Shown here: in pieces, positions 57,792 through 64,000 of the stretch | How positions within the stretch are numbered: the first letter of the stretch is position 1 | How the letters are laid out: every line of letters begins with the position of its first letter | Virus record (IMG/VR): IMGVR_UViG_3300031692_000001 | Span: 1-64,000 of that record | Reading direction: 5' to 3' (one strand) | DNA length: 64,000 nucleotides | From: a virus | Made by a program: the position numbers and the translations under genes | Notes under the pieces: model-generated | Databases searched by the model: none | Told to the model about the DNA's origin: nothing | The model's input: only the letters and a program-made list of their open reading frames with translations

Positions 57792-58124
57792 TTAATTAAT
57801 TCTATTTTTTAATTCTTTATTTTCTATAGTCAATTCATCAATTTTATTTTTTAATTCCCATATCTTATCATTATGATCTGTATGCAATTCATTAATCTCT
57901 TCCTCATAATCTTTTCTCAATTCAGATATGTTTTTTTCAAATATAGCTTCCTGTTTATTTACAATTTTTTCAATTATTTCTTTTTCTATAAAATTATAAA
58001 GTTCTTCCCCGATATCTAAATTCCAACCCCATCTATTTCTTTTTTTTAAGATTTCCCGAACCTTATCCTTCAAAGCTTCTTTTATCTCTCTTTTCTCAAA
58101 ATAATCTAAACTATAGTCACACAT
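57792..58124 (-). CDS. Coiled-coil protein
   Basis: 110 residues; the last 60 are a strong coiled coil (YEEEINELHTDHNDKIWELK). Overlaps the membrane protein gene by 8 bp and may associate with it. Confidence 0.55.
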   Translation of the reverse strand: MCDYSLDYFEKREIKEALKDKVREILKKRNRWGWNLDIGEELYNFIEKEIIEKIVNKQEAIFEKNISELRKDYEEEINELHTDHNDKIWELKNKIDELTIENKELKNRIN

Positions 58125-59091
58125 TCTTTTTTCCTTCCTTTTTCAAAAACATACTCACTGCTAAACCCAAAGAAGCAATGATATCTATAAAAATAGCTGG
58201 GAAAGTCGACAACCAAAACTGAATAAAAACAGGTTCTATTTTCAATATAGTAGAAACCCAAACATAAAAAGAAGCGCTTTGGATTTCTGTTTCCTCCGAC
58301 ATTCCCACTTCCGTTACTTCCTGAGAATTAAATTTTTTTATTTCCTTTCTTTTTTCATCTAATAATTTATACAAAGAATTTAATTCTTTTTCCTCTATTT
58401 TCATCTTCTTATAAGCATCATTATACTCTTTTATAAATTCCTCTTTTTTTTCCATATCAAAAGAATTTAAAATATCATTAGCTGCTTCCAAAGTCTCTTC
58501 CTTCCTAATTATTCTTTTTTCCAAACCCCTCTCTTCTTTATTATAGATTTCAGATTCACTTTTTTTCTTAATTACTTCAAAATTATTACTTTTATTTTCA
58601 TTCTCATTTTTTATCCTCTGATTATATTGACCAGCCACAGTAGAAGTCATAGAAAAAACTATCACCACCAACCATAAAATAATAAAGGTACTTAAGGAAA
58701 AAGCTAAAATTACCGGAAGAGTTTCATTCAACCAAATCCCGGTATAATATATACTCAAAACAGATGCTCCTATTCCTATAATTCCCATACAAATTCTGAT
58801 TAAAAAAATTATAAAAGGAGATATAAAAGAAATCTCTTTTTCCTCTTTCTTCTCCTCCTCCGGAATAACCGGAATTTCCAACTTCTTTTCCTCTACCTGG
58901 TAATTAGCATAATTCCGTTTTAAAAATCCCCGCTCCTGAAGGGTCCGGTAATACAAAAAAGCTTTATCCTTCCCATACTTAAATTTATCAGTTACCAAAG
59001 ACATAGAAGGGACTTTATGAAACTTTTTAAAATAAGATATGATAAAAAGTTTTAATTCCTCTATTTCTTTTTCGTAGTTATCTTCTTTCAT
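58117..59091 (-). CDS. Membrane protein with N-terminal winged helix and coiled coil
   Basis: 324 residues. Residues 10-65 (YFKKFHKVPSMSLVTDKFKY, then LYYRTLQERGFLKRNYANYQ) are a LexA-like winged helix. Membrane helices at about 90-115 and 124-149; a 130-residue charged coiled coil; a further hydrophobic helix at about 285-315. It overlaps the replication initiator gene by 4 bp. Inference: it may tie the initiator or the origin DNA to the membrane. Confidence 0.6.
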   Translation of the reverse strand: MKEDNYEKEIEELKLFIISYFKKFHKVPSMSLVTDKFKYGKDKAFLYYRTLQERGFLKRNYANYQVEEKKLEIPVIPEEEKKEEKEISFISPFIIFLIRICMGIIGIGASVLSIYYTGIWLNETLPVILAFSLSTFIILWLVVIVFSMTSTVAGQYNQRIKNENENKSNNFEVIKKKSESEIYNKEERGLEKRIIRKEETLEAANDILNSFDMEKKEEFIKEYNDAYKKMKIEEKELNSLYKLLDEKRKEIKKFNSQEVTEVGMSEETEIQSASFYVWVSTILKIEPVFIQFWLSTFPAIFIDIIASLGLAVSMFLKKEGKKNV

Positions 59092-60398
59092 TTTCCAGAC
59101 TCCCTTTTATGATATTCTAAAGCTTTTTGTAAACTTCTATCACTAATATCTAAAATAATATTATACTTTTCTCTCATATAAATTATAAATTTCTTCCAAG
59201 TAGCGTTATTCAATCCGAAATTCCCAATATTCCAAGTTTCCCAGGTATCAATAAACTCTTTATATTTATCCAAAAACTTTTTAATATTCCCACAAACTCC
59301 ATTCCAATCCCCAGATTCATAAATATGATATATATTATAACCTTCTTTTATTTTCTCATACCAATTTTCAATTTCAATAGCTTTTTTCCAAAATAAATTT
59401 AAATTAGTCCATTCTTTTTTTAACATTTTTCGAGAAATAAAAAGATCCATAGTCTCTTCTGAAAAATCTATTTCTTCCACATCTTTATCTTCTTCTTTCT
59501 TAAAACGATAATTTATACTTTTAGGGTGATTAAATAAACAGTATAGAAACCATGATTTTTTTGTCCTTGGATTATACAACCAATCCTCTATACTCTTTGT
59601 CATTTTAGATTTATCATATGGCCAATTCCCCTCTTTCCTCATCTTCCCAAACCGGGTGGCTGCTTTGACTAAACAGGATTCTAATTTTCCCGTAAGAATA
59701 TCCCCATTTAACTCAGTTAAGTTTATTTTGTTCTTAGATAACCATTCATGGTCCAATACATATTCCCTCTCTATAAACCCGGATTGTAAACACTCTATGA
59801 ACTGAACGGATTTGAGGACCGTGGCTGATGGTAGTTTGGTCCCGATCGGGAGGAGGGTTGAAAAGTTTCCCTTTTCCTTTACTATACTTAATATTTTTTT
59901 TATAGAGATACTTATATTTTTAATAGATGAGGAATTTTCCTTTTCTTTTGAAAAGGCTTCTTCTTTATCTTCTTTATAATTACTATTTTCTAATAAAAGA
60001 ATATCTTCTAATGGTTTAGTTTTTTCGATAACGGTTTTACCGTTAAAGGTTTTACCGGGAACGGTTTTTACAGACATTTCTATAACATTATCAGGAGTAA
60101 AAACAAGTTTTTTACCTTTAAATTTTCCTTTTTCCTTTTCCTCTATTATTTCAATCATCTGTAATTTTTCTAATATTTTTAATCCTGATGGAATCCATTC
60201 TTTAGATAATCCGGAATATGTGGAAATGGAATTTGTATAATATTTAATGTCTTTTCCATTAAAATCACTATCCATTTCTGATATAGTGAGATATAAATTC
60301 CTTAATTTGGATAATTCTAATTTTTTGAAGTTTCTTCTTAATAGTCTTAAAATTTTTTTTTCTTGCCAACAAAAAGGTTGTTTTCTAATACTTCTCAT
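59088..60398 (-). CDS. Replication initiator-like protein
   Basis: 436 residues. N-terminal winged helix (YTNSISTYSGLSKEWIPSGL, then KILEKLQMIEII) like phage O/DnaD-type initiators. A pentapeptide repeat (KTVPG KTFNG KTVIE) near residue 117 is coded by 15-bp DNA repeats that look like iterons. C-terminal half is helical with many Trp and could bind helicase. First major gene of the replication operon, behind a GIY-YIG gene. Confidence 0.65.
   Translation of the reverse strand: MRSIRKQPFCWQEKKILRLLRRNFKKLELSKLRNLYLTISEMDSDFNGKDIKYYTNSISTYSGLSKEWIPSGLKILEKLQMIEIIEEKEKGKFKGKKLVFTPDNVIEMSVKTVPGKTFNGKTVIEKTKPLEDILLLENSNYKEDKEEAFSKEKENSSSIKNISISIKKILSIVKEKGNFSTLLPIGTKLPSATVLKSVQFIECLQSGFIEREYVLDHEWLSKNKINLTELNGDILTGKLESCLVKAATRFGKMRKEGNWPYDKSKMTKSIEDWLYNPRTKKSWFLYCLFNHPKSINYRFKKEEDKDVEEIDFSEETMDLFISRKMLKKEWTNLNLFWKKAIEIENWYEKIKEGYNIYHIYESGDWNGVCGNIKKFLDKYKEFIDTWETWNIGNFGLNNATWKKFIIYMREKYNIILDISDRSLQKALEYHKRESGK
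60029..60073. repeat. 15-bp tandem iterons within initiator gene (possible origin)
   Basis: Three copies of CGGTTTTACCG or close forms start at 60032, 60047 and 60062, exactly 15 bp apart. The first is part of a 17-bp palindrome (TAACGGT-TTT-ACCGTTA, 60029-60045). An AT-rich stretch lies at 59880-60020. Iterons and AT-rich DNA within an initiator gene is the design of lambda-type origins. Confidence 0.5.
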
Positions 60399-60776
60399 TT
60401 ATATTATTCCTTTCTTTACATATAATTTATTTCCAATAATAACAGCATTTATTTTAATTTTCTTATTTTGAGTTTTATTTTTTATCTTGGTTATATATTT
60501 ATAATTAGAGTCGTCTATTGTTTGGTTATACTTTGGGGTATATTTAAATATATATTTAGCTTCTTCTTCATTTAATAAGTTTTGATCTTCTATTGATAAA
60601 AAAGTATAAGAATCAAATATTTTTTTACCCTCTGAAACATGAAAATTTATCCTGGACATCATATTTACACTTTTACCTACATAAACAACTACATCTTTAT
60701 ATAATAAAAAATAAATTCCAGAAACCATTTTTTTACTAATTTTTTTTGACTGTTCTCTTATTTTTTCTATTTCCAT
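60399..60776 (-). CDS. GIY-YIG endonuclease-like protein
   Basis: 125 residues. VSGIYFLLYKDVVVYVGKSV holds GIY and YVG, followed by RINFH and LLNEEEAKYIFKYTPKYNQ with the catalytic Arg and Glu. It ends with a basic extension. It could be a homing-type or repair nuclease. Its start lies just after a hairpin-T run leader. Confidence 0.75.
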   Translation of the reverse strand: MEIEKIREQSKKISKKMVSGIYFLLYKDVVVYVGKSVNMMSRINFHVSEGKKIFDSYTFLSIEDQNLLNEEEAKYIFKYTPKYNQTIDDSNYKYITKIKNKTQNKKIKINAVIIGNKLYVKKGII

Positions 60777-60784
60777 AAAAACCC

Positions 60785-60905
60785 CAATAAAAAAGGATAT
60801 TTACTGGCACACCCGGAAAGGTTCAAGATTAGGCAAGGTTAATCTTTTGCACCAGTAAATATCCTAAGATATCCTTGCCAAGGATTGTAGTGATTGTTTC
60901 CGCAA
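60785..60905 (-). ncRNA. Structured leader RNA with terminator and possible pseudoknot
   Basis: In RNA sense: GATTG/CAATC hairpin, palindrome ATCCTTG-G-CAAGGAT (60871-60885), then a 14-bp stem AGGATATTTACTGG/CCAGTAAATATCCT (60852-60865 with 60794-60807) enclosing a 7-bp hairpin AAGATTA/TAATCTT. The big stem is followed by six T. The inner loop CCTTGCC is complementary to GGCAAGG of the upstream palindrome, and AGGATAT occurs twice, so other pairings compete with the terminator. Lies between promoter 60918 and the gene at 60776. Confidence 0.65.
60787..60865 (-). terminator. Hairpin with T run before replication operon
   Basis: The 14-bp stem described for the leader ends in TTTTTTATTGGGG on the minus strand, 15-20 bases before ATG 60776. 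It works as terminator of upstream genes or as attenuator of the replication operon. Confidence 0.7.
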
Positions 60906-60917
60906 TCAGACAATTAA

Positions 60918-60946
60918 ACTATATACTACTCTCCTTTAAAAGTAAA
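60918..60946 (-). promoter_or_regulatory. Promoter of the replication operon
   Basis: Minus strand TTTACT (60941-60946), 17 bp, TATAGT (60918-60923), same class as the repeated phage promoter but without AAAGTACTTT. A TCCTTT/AAAGGA hairpin overlaps it. It feeds the leader RNA at 60785-60905. Confidence 0.65.
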
Positions 60947-61040
60947 GGAAAAAATAAAAAAATAAAAGCCAGGAGCTGAGAATAACTCTCGGCAAAATAA
61001 GGATTGAAATTCCAGTTTTAGAAAAGATCTGGAAACTCTT

Positions 61041-61415
61041 TTATATTTCTTCTTTTTCTACCCAATCCGGGTGATAAGACTCTGTATTATTTGAAATATA
61101 TTTTCCACATCCTTTCCACATAAAAATCAGAAAAGGAGGAAAAATTTCATGATAATAATTTCCTTCAGAATCTGAATCATACCCAGACTTTTTTAAAATT
61201 TTTTTTATGTCTTTTTCAGATTTTAACTTCCATCTGTACTCAGGGGGTTTTATATTTCCTTGCCCAATTTGCGAATATAAAAAGTCTTTTAACATATCGC
61301 ATATTTCTCCTTCTTTTTTATATTCGCAATAAAAACCATCTGGGCCTATATAAGGACTTTTTTCACACCCCTCACAAAAATAAAATACTGCTTGTTGTTT
61401 GGTTATTGGTTCCAT
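61041..61415 (-). CDS. Hypothetical Cys-rich protein
   Basis: 124 residues. FYFCEGCEKSPYIGPDGFYC, then CEYKKEGEICDML near the N-terminus may bind a metal; a Trp/Tyr-rich C-terminal part follows. Not recognised. Confidence 0.6.
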   Translation of the reverse strand: MEPITKQQAVFYFCEGCEKSPYIGPDGFYCEYKKEGEICDMLKDFLYSQIGQGNIKPPEYRWKLKSEKDIKKILKKSGYDSDSEGNYYHEIFPPFLIFMWKGCGKYISNNTESYHPDWVEKEEI

Positions 61416-61443
61416 AATATTTTCCTTTCTCCTTTAAAATAAT

Positions 61444-62085
61444 TTATTTAATATCTTTAAAAATACTTTTTGCAGCCCATATGCCATTAGATGTATTTTT
61501 TCTTTGCCAAGTTCCTAAACTTGGAGTCCACCAGAAGGCATGTTGTTTCAATTTATTCCTCATATCCTCATCTGGTTTTTCATCAAAAAATATTTGGACT
61601 CTTTCCAGGGCTGTATTATTAACAATTTTTATTCCTGGTTTTTGATCAATGATATGAATAGAAAAATCACCGCTTTCAACCCGGTCCTGAATAATTTCTT
61701 TTTTCTTTATCCTATTTATTCTCTTCCTTATTTCTCCGATAATAGAATAATTACAGAGAAGTTCAAGGGCTTTATGCTCTGAATCTAATTTTTTTTGATT
61801 GCTTCTTACTGGAAAATTAGCAGATCCGGTAATCATAGTAGACATACACCTTGACTTTTTATTTAACCATTCAATATATATCTTATGATAATAGTCGAAG
61901 CATCCCTGGATTATTTCTTTATTTTCTTCATTGTATAATCCCGCATCTTTCACTGCCTGGATACTGTTATTACAATCTAATTGATAAGATTCGATAATTG
62001 AACCAGCTCTTTTTTCAGGATCAAAACTTGTCCCTATATGTGCCTGTCTTGCGGTTTCATACAGTATTTCTTTTATGTTTATCAT
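61444..62085 (-). CDS. Conserved phage/plasmid protein of unknown function
   Basis: 213 residues from ATG 62085 (CGGAGGAG upstream); an ATG at 62109 sits behind a type A repeat whose ribosome site is spoiled. STMITGSANFPVRSNQKKLD and a C-terminal FWWTPSLGTWQRKNTSNGIW recur in proteins of mobile elements and phages. I cannot assign a role. Confidence 0.6.
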   Translation of the reverse strand: MINIKEILYETARQAHIGTSFDPEKRAGSIIESYQLDCNNSIQAVKDAGLYNEENKEIIQGCFDYYHKIYIEWLNKKSRCMSTMITGSANFPVRSNQKKLDSEHKALELLCNYSIIGEIRKRINRIKKKEIIQDRVESGDFSIHIIDQKPGIKIVNNTALERVQIFFDEKPDEDMRNKLKQHAFWWTPSLGTWQRKNTSNGIWAAKSIFKDIK

Positions 62086-62107
62086 ATTCTTTTTCTCTCC
62101 TCCGGTC

Positions 62108-62182
62108 ATTCTATTTTCCCTTAACCCTGGGCGCTAGGTAGTAATACAACCAGCCGGGGAATTAAACCCCAGTGGACCGTGC
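62108..62182 (-). promoter_or_regulatory. Type A leader repeat, long form with decayed ribosome site
   Basis: GGGG TTTAATT CCCC hairpin, then GCGCCCAGGGTTAAGGG, but AAAATAG instead of TAAGGAG. The stop TAA of the gene at 62162 lies in the hairpin loop. Confidence 0.65.
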
Positions 62183-62320
62183 TGACTCTTCTGATTCTTC
62201 GTCTTCGTCGAGATGCACAGTATCATACTGCTCTTCATAGCAATAGTTGCATAGAATTCCATAGTCATCACCACGGAATTTTGCATCGCCTTTTTCTCCC
62301 CCACATGTTTCACATATCAT
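62162..62320 (-). CDS. Small zinc-ribbon protein
   Basis: 52 residues: MICETCGGEKGDAKF, GILCNYCYEEQYD, then an acidic tail ending in RSTGV coded by the repeat. AAGGAG from a type A leader precedes the ATG. Confidence 0.65.
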   Translation of the reverse strand: MICETCGGEKGDAKFRGDDYGILCNYCYEEQYDTVHLDEDEESEESARSTGV

Positions 62321-62328
62321 TACTTATT

Positions 62329-62360
62329 CTCCTTACCCTTAACCCTGGGCGCTGGGTATT
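62329..62360 (-). promoter_or_regulatory. Type A leader repeat, short form
   Basis: ATACCCAGCGCCCAGGG, TTAAGGGTAAGGAG before ATG 62320. Confidence 0.65.
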
Positions 62361-62365
62361 ATGTT

Positions 62366-62650
62366 TTAATGGCCATAGCCTTTTTCTCCAAATTCAGGTC
62401 TTAAATTAATTATAGCATTTTTACATCTGAATAATTTCTTATCGTCGTGGAAATAGTGCAATTTTCCACTTCTTATGTTAACACAATTATAAACTTGACT
62501 TTTCTTTTTCCCCAAGGGAATTTCTACGGTTTCAATTTTCATGAAAGTTTCCACGGATGTCTTGAAATCTTCAATTTCAAATATTTCGCAAATATTTAAT
62601 TCCCCAAAATAATCACAAACTGTATACCAGAATTCATTTATAATTTTCAT
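62366..62650 (-). CDS. Hypothetical protein
   Basis: 94 residues, alpha-beta (EFWYTVCDYFGELNICEIFE, GKLHYFHDDKKLFRCKNAII). GAGGAG of a type A leader lies 8 bases before the ATG. Unknown. Confidence 0.55.
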   Translation of the reverse strand: MKIINEFWYTVCDYFGELNICEIFEIEDFKTSVETFMKIETVEIPLGKKKSQVYNCVNIRSGKLHYFHDDKKLFRCKNAIINLRPEFGEKGYGH

Positions 62651-62659
62651 GCTTTATCT

Positions 62660-62694
62660 CTCCTCTACCCTTAACCCTGGGTGCCGGGTGTTAT
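62660..62694 (-). promoter_or_regulatory. Type A leader repeat
   Basis: ACACCCGGCACCCAGGG, TTAAGGGTAGAGGAG. The TAA in the repeat is the stop of the gene at 62671, and the GAGGAG serves ATG 62650. Confidence 0.65.
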
Positions 62695-62850
62695 TTTATT
62701 TGCACATTTAGGGCATAAATCTTTATTTTTTTTTCTTATCCAGCCTTTTTTCTTTGCGTTTTTTATTGTTTCAATCATATTATGTCCTGTCATGTCTTCT
62801 GTCCATTCTGAACAATTATCGCACCATATTGTATATGTTTTATTTATCAT
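62671..62850 (-). CDS. Small zinc protein with repeat-coded tail
   Basis: 59 residues: INKTYTIWCDNCSEWTEDM, then helices and LCPKCANK; ends TPGTQG coded by the type A repeat. Two CxxC pairs suggest a zinc ribbon. Confidence 0.6.
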   Translation of the reverse strand: MINKTYTIWCDNCSEWTEDMTGHNMIETIKNAKKKGWIRKKNKDLCPKCANKITPGTQG

Positions 62851-62863
62851 TTCAGCCTTTACT

Positions 62864-62896
62864 CTCCTTGCCCTTAACCCTGGGTGGTGGGTGTTT
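62864..62896 (-). promoter_or_regulatory. Type A leader repeat
   Basis: ACACCCACCACCCAGGG, TTAAGGGCAAGGAG; stop of the gene at 62874 is the TAA of the repeat. Confidence 0.65.
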
Positions 62897-63110
62897 CTTC
62901 ATCACGAAAAGCATATAATACACCCTGTAAAAATCCAAGAATAAATAAAAAATCATCACTTTGCATGATATGTGTTTGCCCGCAAAAAATATCATAATTA
63001 GGTCCGGAATTTACTTTTTCAACATAAAAGTATTTTCCGGTTTCTCTCCCTATCGTAATACAAATATTTTCTGCTCGAACTAAAAATTGCTCTTTTGTTA
63101 GTTCTCTCAT
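62874..63110 (-). CDS. Hypothetical protein with repeat-coded tail
   Basis: 78 residues from ATG 63110 (AAGGAG, 7 bases). ELTKEQFLVRAENICITIGR, GQTHIMQSDDFLFILGFLQG and the tail DEETPTTQG, the last part from the type A repeat; the gene at 63371 has the same EETPTTQG. Unknown. Confidence 0.6.
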   Translation of the reverse strand: MRELTKEQFLVRAENICITIGRETGKYFYVEKVNSGPNYDIFCGQTHIMQSDDFLFILGFLQGVLYAFRDEETPTTQG

Positions 63111-63116
63111 ACTCAC

Positions 63117-63190
63117 TCTCCTTACCCTTAACCCTGGGCGCTGGGTAATACAGCCAGCCGGGGAATTAAACCCCGGCGAACCGCTCTGAC
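63117..63190 (-). promoter_or_regulatory. Type A leader repeat, long form
   Basis: AGAGCGGTTCGCC, CCGGGG/CCCCGG hairpin, CCCAGCGCCCAGGG, TTAAGGGTAAGGAG before ATG 63110. Confidence 0.7.
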
Positions 63191-63387
63191 TATTCTGATT
63201 CTCCCTCTCCTTCTGATTCTCGTATTTCCTGCATTTTTTCGTATTCAAATAATACAATATTTTTCCTACACATATCTAAAGCTTCTTTTTTATCTTTCCC
63301 ATCTCCGGTAATTCCTGATGAAATATGAGTACATTGAATGAAATTGGGGTATGGGAAATTATTGATCGATTTATATTTGTATTTCAT
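63190..63387 (-). CDS. Hypothetical protein
   Basis: 65 residues: YKYKSINNFPYPNFIQ, ISSGITGDGKDKKEALDMCR, then an acidic tail. The start follows GAGGAGAGG from a type A leader and overlaps the upstream gene. Unknown. Confidence 0.55.
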   Translation of the reverse strand: MKYKYKSINNFPYPNFIQCTHISSGITGDGKDKKEALDMCRKNIVLFEYEKMQEIRESEGEGESE

Positions 63388-63586
63388 GCTTTATCTCTCC
63401 TCTCCTCTGCCCTTGACCCTGGGTGGTGGGTGTTTCTTCCCTATCTATATTGAGATAGATCTCAAATTTTGAATCGTTTCCGCAATCATCACAACCTATA
63501 ATTGCAATATCAGATAATCTTACGGACCCAGTTTTAAGTAATCGTTTAATTTCTTTTTCTGTTATATCTAAGTTATAAGCTTCCAT
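63371..63586 (-). CDS. Hypothetical protein extended through a repeat
   Basis: 71 residues. EITEKE-like helical start (LDITEKEIKRLLKTGSVRLS), then IIGCDDCGNDSKFEIYLNID. The type A repeat is in frame and its TAA has become CAA, so the chain runs on after EETPTTQG for 14 residues into the next gene start. Confidence 0.55.
   Translation of the reverse strand: MEAYNLDITEKEIKRLLKTGSVRLSDIAIIGCDDCGNDSKFEIYLNIDREETPTTQGQGQRRGEIKHEIQI
63402..63434 (-). promoter_or_regulatory. Type A leader repeat inside a coding region
   Basis: ACACCCACCACCCAGGG, TCAAGGGCAGAGGAG. Here the stop triplet is altered, and the repeat is both coding (63371 gene) and leader (for 63387). Confidence 0.65.
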
Positions 63587-63593
63587 GCTTCAC

Positions 63594-63626
63594 TCTCCTC
63601 TACCCTACCCTGGGCGCTGGGTAATA
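63594..63626 (-). promoter_or_regulatory. Type A leader repeat, short form
   Basis: TACCCAGCGCCCAGGG, TAGGGTAGAGGAG before ATG 63586; TTAAGGG is shortened. Confidence 0.6.
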
Positions 63627-63636
63627 TCTTATTATA

Positions 63637-63792
63637 TTAAAAACTATTAGGACCGTATTCCAATATATAATTAACTCCCTTTTCCTTGAACAGTTCTATT
63701 TCTTCGTACATTTCTTCACATGGTTCACATATTTTTTTATCATTTCCCATAGGAGCTACTTCTCCACATTCTTCACATTTAGCATATTTCAT
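63637..63792 (-). CDS. Small zinc-ribbon protein
   Basis: 51 residues: MKYAKCEECGEVAPMG, KKICEPCEEMYEEIE, with two CxxC pairs 17 residues apart, then helices. AAGGAG 6 bases before the ATG, without a type A repeat. Confidence 0.65.
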   Translation of the reverse strand: MKYAKCEECGEVAPMGNDKKICEPCEEMYEEIELFKEKGVNYILEYGPNSF

Positions 63793-63812
63793 GATTCTCT
63801 CCTTACAAATTA

Positions 63813-63947
63813 TTATGAAAATCTCCGGTCCCGCTCTATGTCGGTTTCCGGCGACTGTTTTTCTTGTTTTGGAATATATACGAAAAATAGAAAATACAAT
63901 CTATTATCACTTTCTATTTTTTCAAGTTCGGTCATTCTTGTCTTCAT
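63813..63947 (-). CDS. Small protein with shared C-terminal tail
   Basis: 44 residues: KTRMTELEKIESDNRLYFLF, then a tail PETDIERDRR also found at the end of the plus-strand protein at 20963. The shared DNA spans about 28 bp. Unknown. Confidence 0.55.
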   Translation of the reverse strand: MKTRMTELEKIESDNRLYFLFFVYIPKQEKQSPETDIERDRRFS

Positions 63948-63954
63948 AGCTCTC

Positions 63955-63987
63955 TCCTTACCCTTAAACCTGGGTGGTGGGTTTCAT
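63955..63987 (-). promoter_or_regulatory. Type A leader repeat
   Basis: AACCCACCACCCAGG, TTTAAGGGTAAGGAG before ATG 63947. The gene that should end just to its right is cut by the window edge. Confidence 0.6.
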
Positions 63988-64000
63988 TTTTGTTCCATAG

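Noticed and set aside
60785-60905. Possible tRNA in the 60.8-kb gap
   Set aside because: The folded region has long stems but no cloverleaf, no T-loop in the right place and no CCA-like acceptor end; better explained as a leader RNA.
62108-63987. Regularly repeated sequence taken for a CRISPR array
   Set aside because: Copies are separated by coding genes of different lengths, are not of constant length, and each contains a ribosome site; no cas genes.
1-64000. Recoding of a stop codon
   Set aside because: TAA, TAG and TGA all end recognised genes at their expected lengths; the one apparent read-through (63371) is a base change to CAA.
1-64000. Prophage or lysogeny module
   Set aside because: No integrase, excisionase-repressor pair or attachment repeat could be recognised; helix-turn-helix proteins at 36757 and 45896 sit in replication operons.

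Overview
The window is part of the genome of a tailed phage with a contractile tail (myovirus type), low in GC and densely packed. Nearly every gene lies on the minus strand and is read right to left. Tail sheath, tube, frameshifted tail chaperones, tape measure, baseplate hub, spike and J-type wedge proteins, terminase, portal, capsid and a full replication module can all be recognised. The phage probably infects a bacterium with strong GGAGG/AAGGAG ribosome binding sites. The spanin-like genes next to the holin point to a host with two membranes. No integrase or excision module is seen, so there is no sign of lysogeny. Host identity cannot be fixed from the sequence.

Layout by coordinate. 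0-0.64 kb: partial start of a duplicated small gene, its promoter, and a 0.5-kb non-coding stretch with a long inverted repeat. 0.64-1.7 kb: lysis cassette (two nested spanin-like frames, holin, XhlA-like protein). 1.7-12.1 kb: tail collar/fibre proteins, baseplate, tape measure, G/GT chaperones, tube and sheath. 12.1-19.9 kb: neck, major capsid, cement protein, and a prohead protease/scaffold carrying an HNH-type zinc domain. 20.0-21.6 kb: the only plus-strand island, a promoter with four small genes between two terminators. 21.6-25.9 kb: small proteins, MuF-like protein, portal, large terminase. 25.9-31.1 kb: accessory genes wedged between the large and small terminase genes, including an AcrIII-1-type ring nuclease (anti-CRISPR). 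31.1-34.8 kb: small terminase and small unknown genes. 34.8-60.8 kb: replication and recombination module (nuclease, RecA-like protein, SSB, clamp loader, UDG-polymerase A fusion, sliding clamp, DnaB-type helicase, two methyltransferases, SNF2 helicase, primase, sigma-like factor, NlpC/P60 endolysin, split SbcC with SbcD, membrane-bound winged-helix protein, replication initiator, GIY-YIG protein). 61-64 kb: a second cluster of tiny zinc-ribbon and unknown genes.

Regulation is unusually visible. A recurrent promoter (TTTACT, 17 bp, TATATT) overlapped by the palindrome AAAGTACTTT drives five places, four of them with the same hairpin leader. Two further repeated leader modules sit before the tiny genes: type A (CCCAGGGTTAAGGG followed by AAGGAG, 11 copies) and type B (two consecutive hairpins, 3 copies, with a compensatory base change). 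Coding parts and leaders have been reassorted: one small gene occurs twice, nearly identical, with different leaders, and type A repeats supply stop codons and C-terminal tails. A separate structured leader with terminator and possible pseudoknot lies at the head of the replication operon at 60.8-60.9 kb.

How the parts work together (inference): the replication operon makes a largely self-sufficient replisome (initiator, helicase, primase, polymerase, clamp, loader, SSB), with recombination and end processing by the RecA-like and split SbcCD proteins. The sigma-like factor could switch on the late operon that runs leftwards from about 31.8 kb and again from about 20.0 kb. The accessory islands probably carry host-takeover and counter-defence functions.
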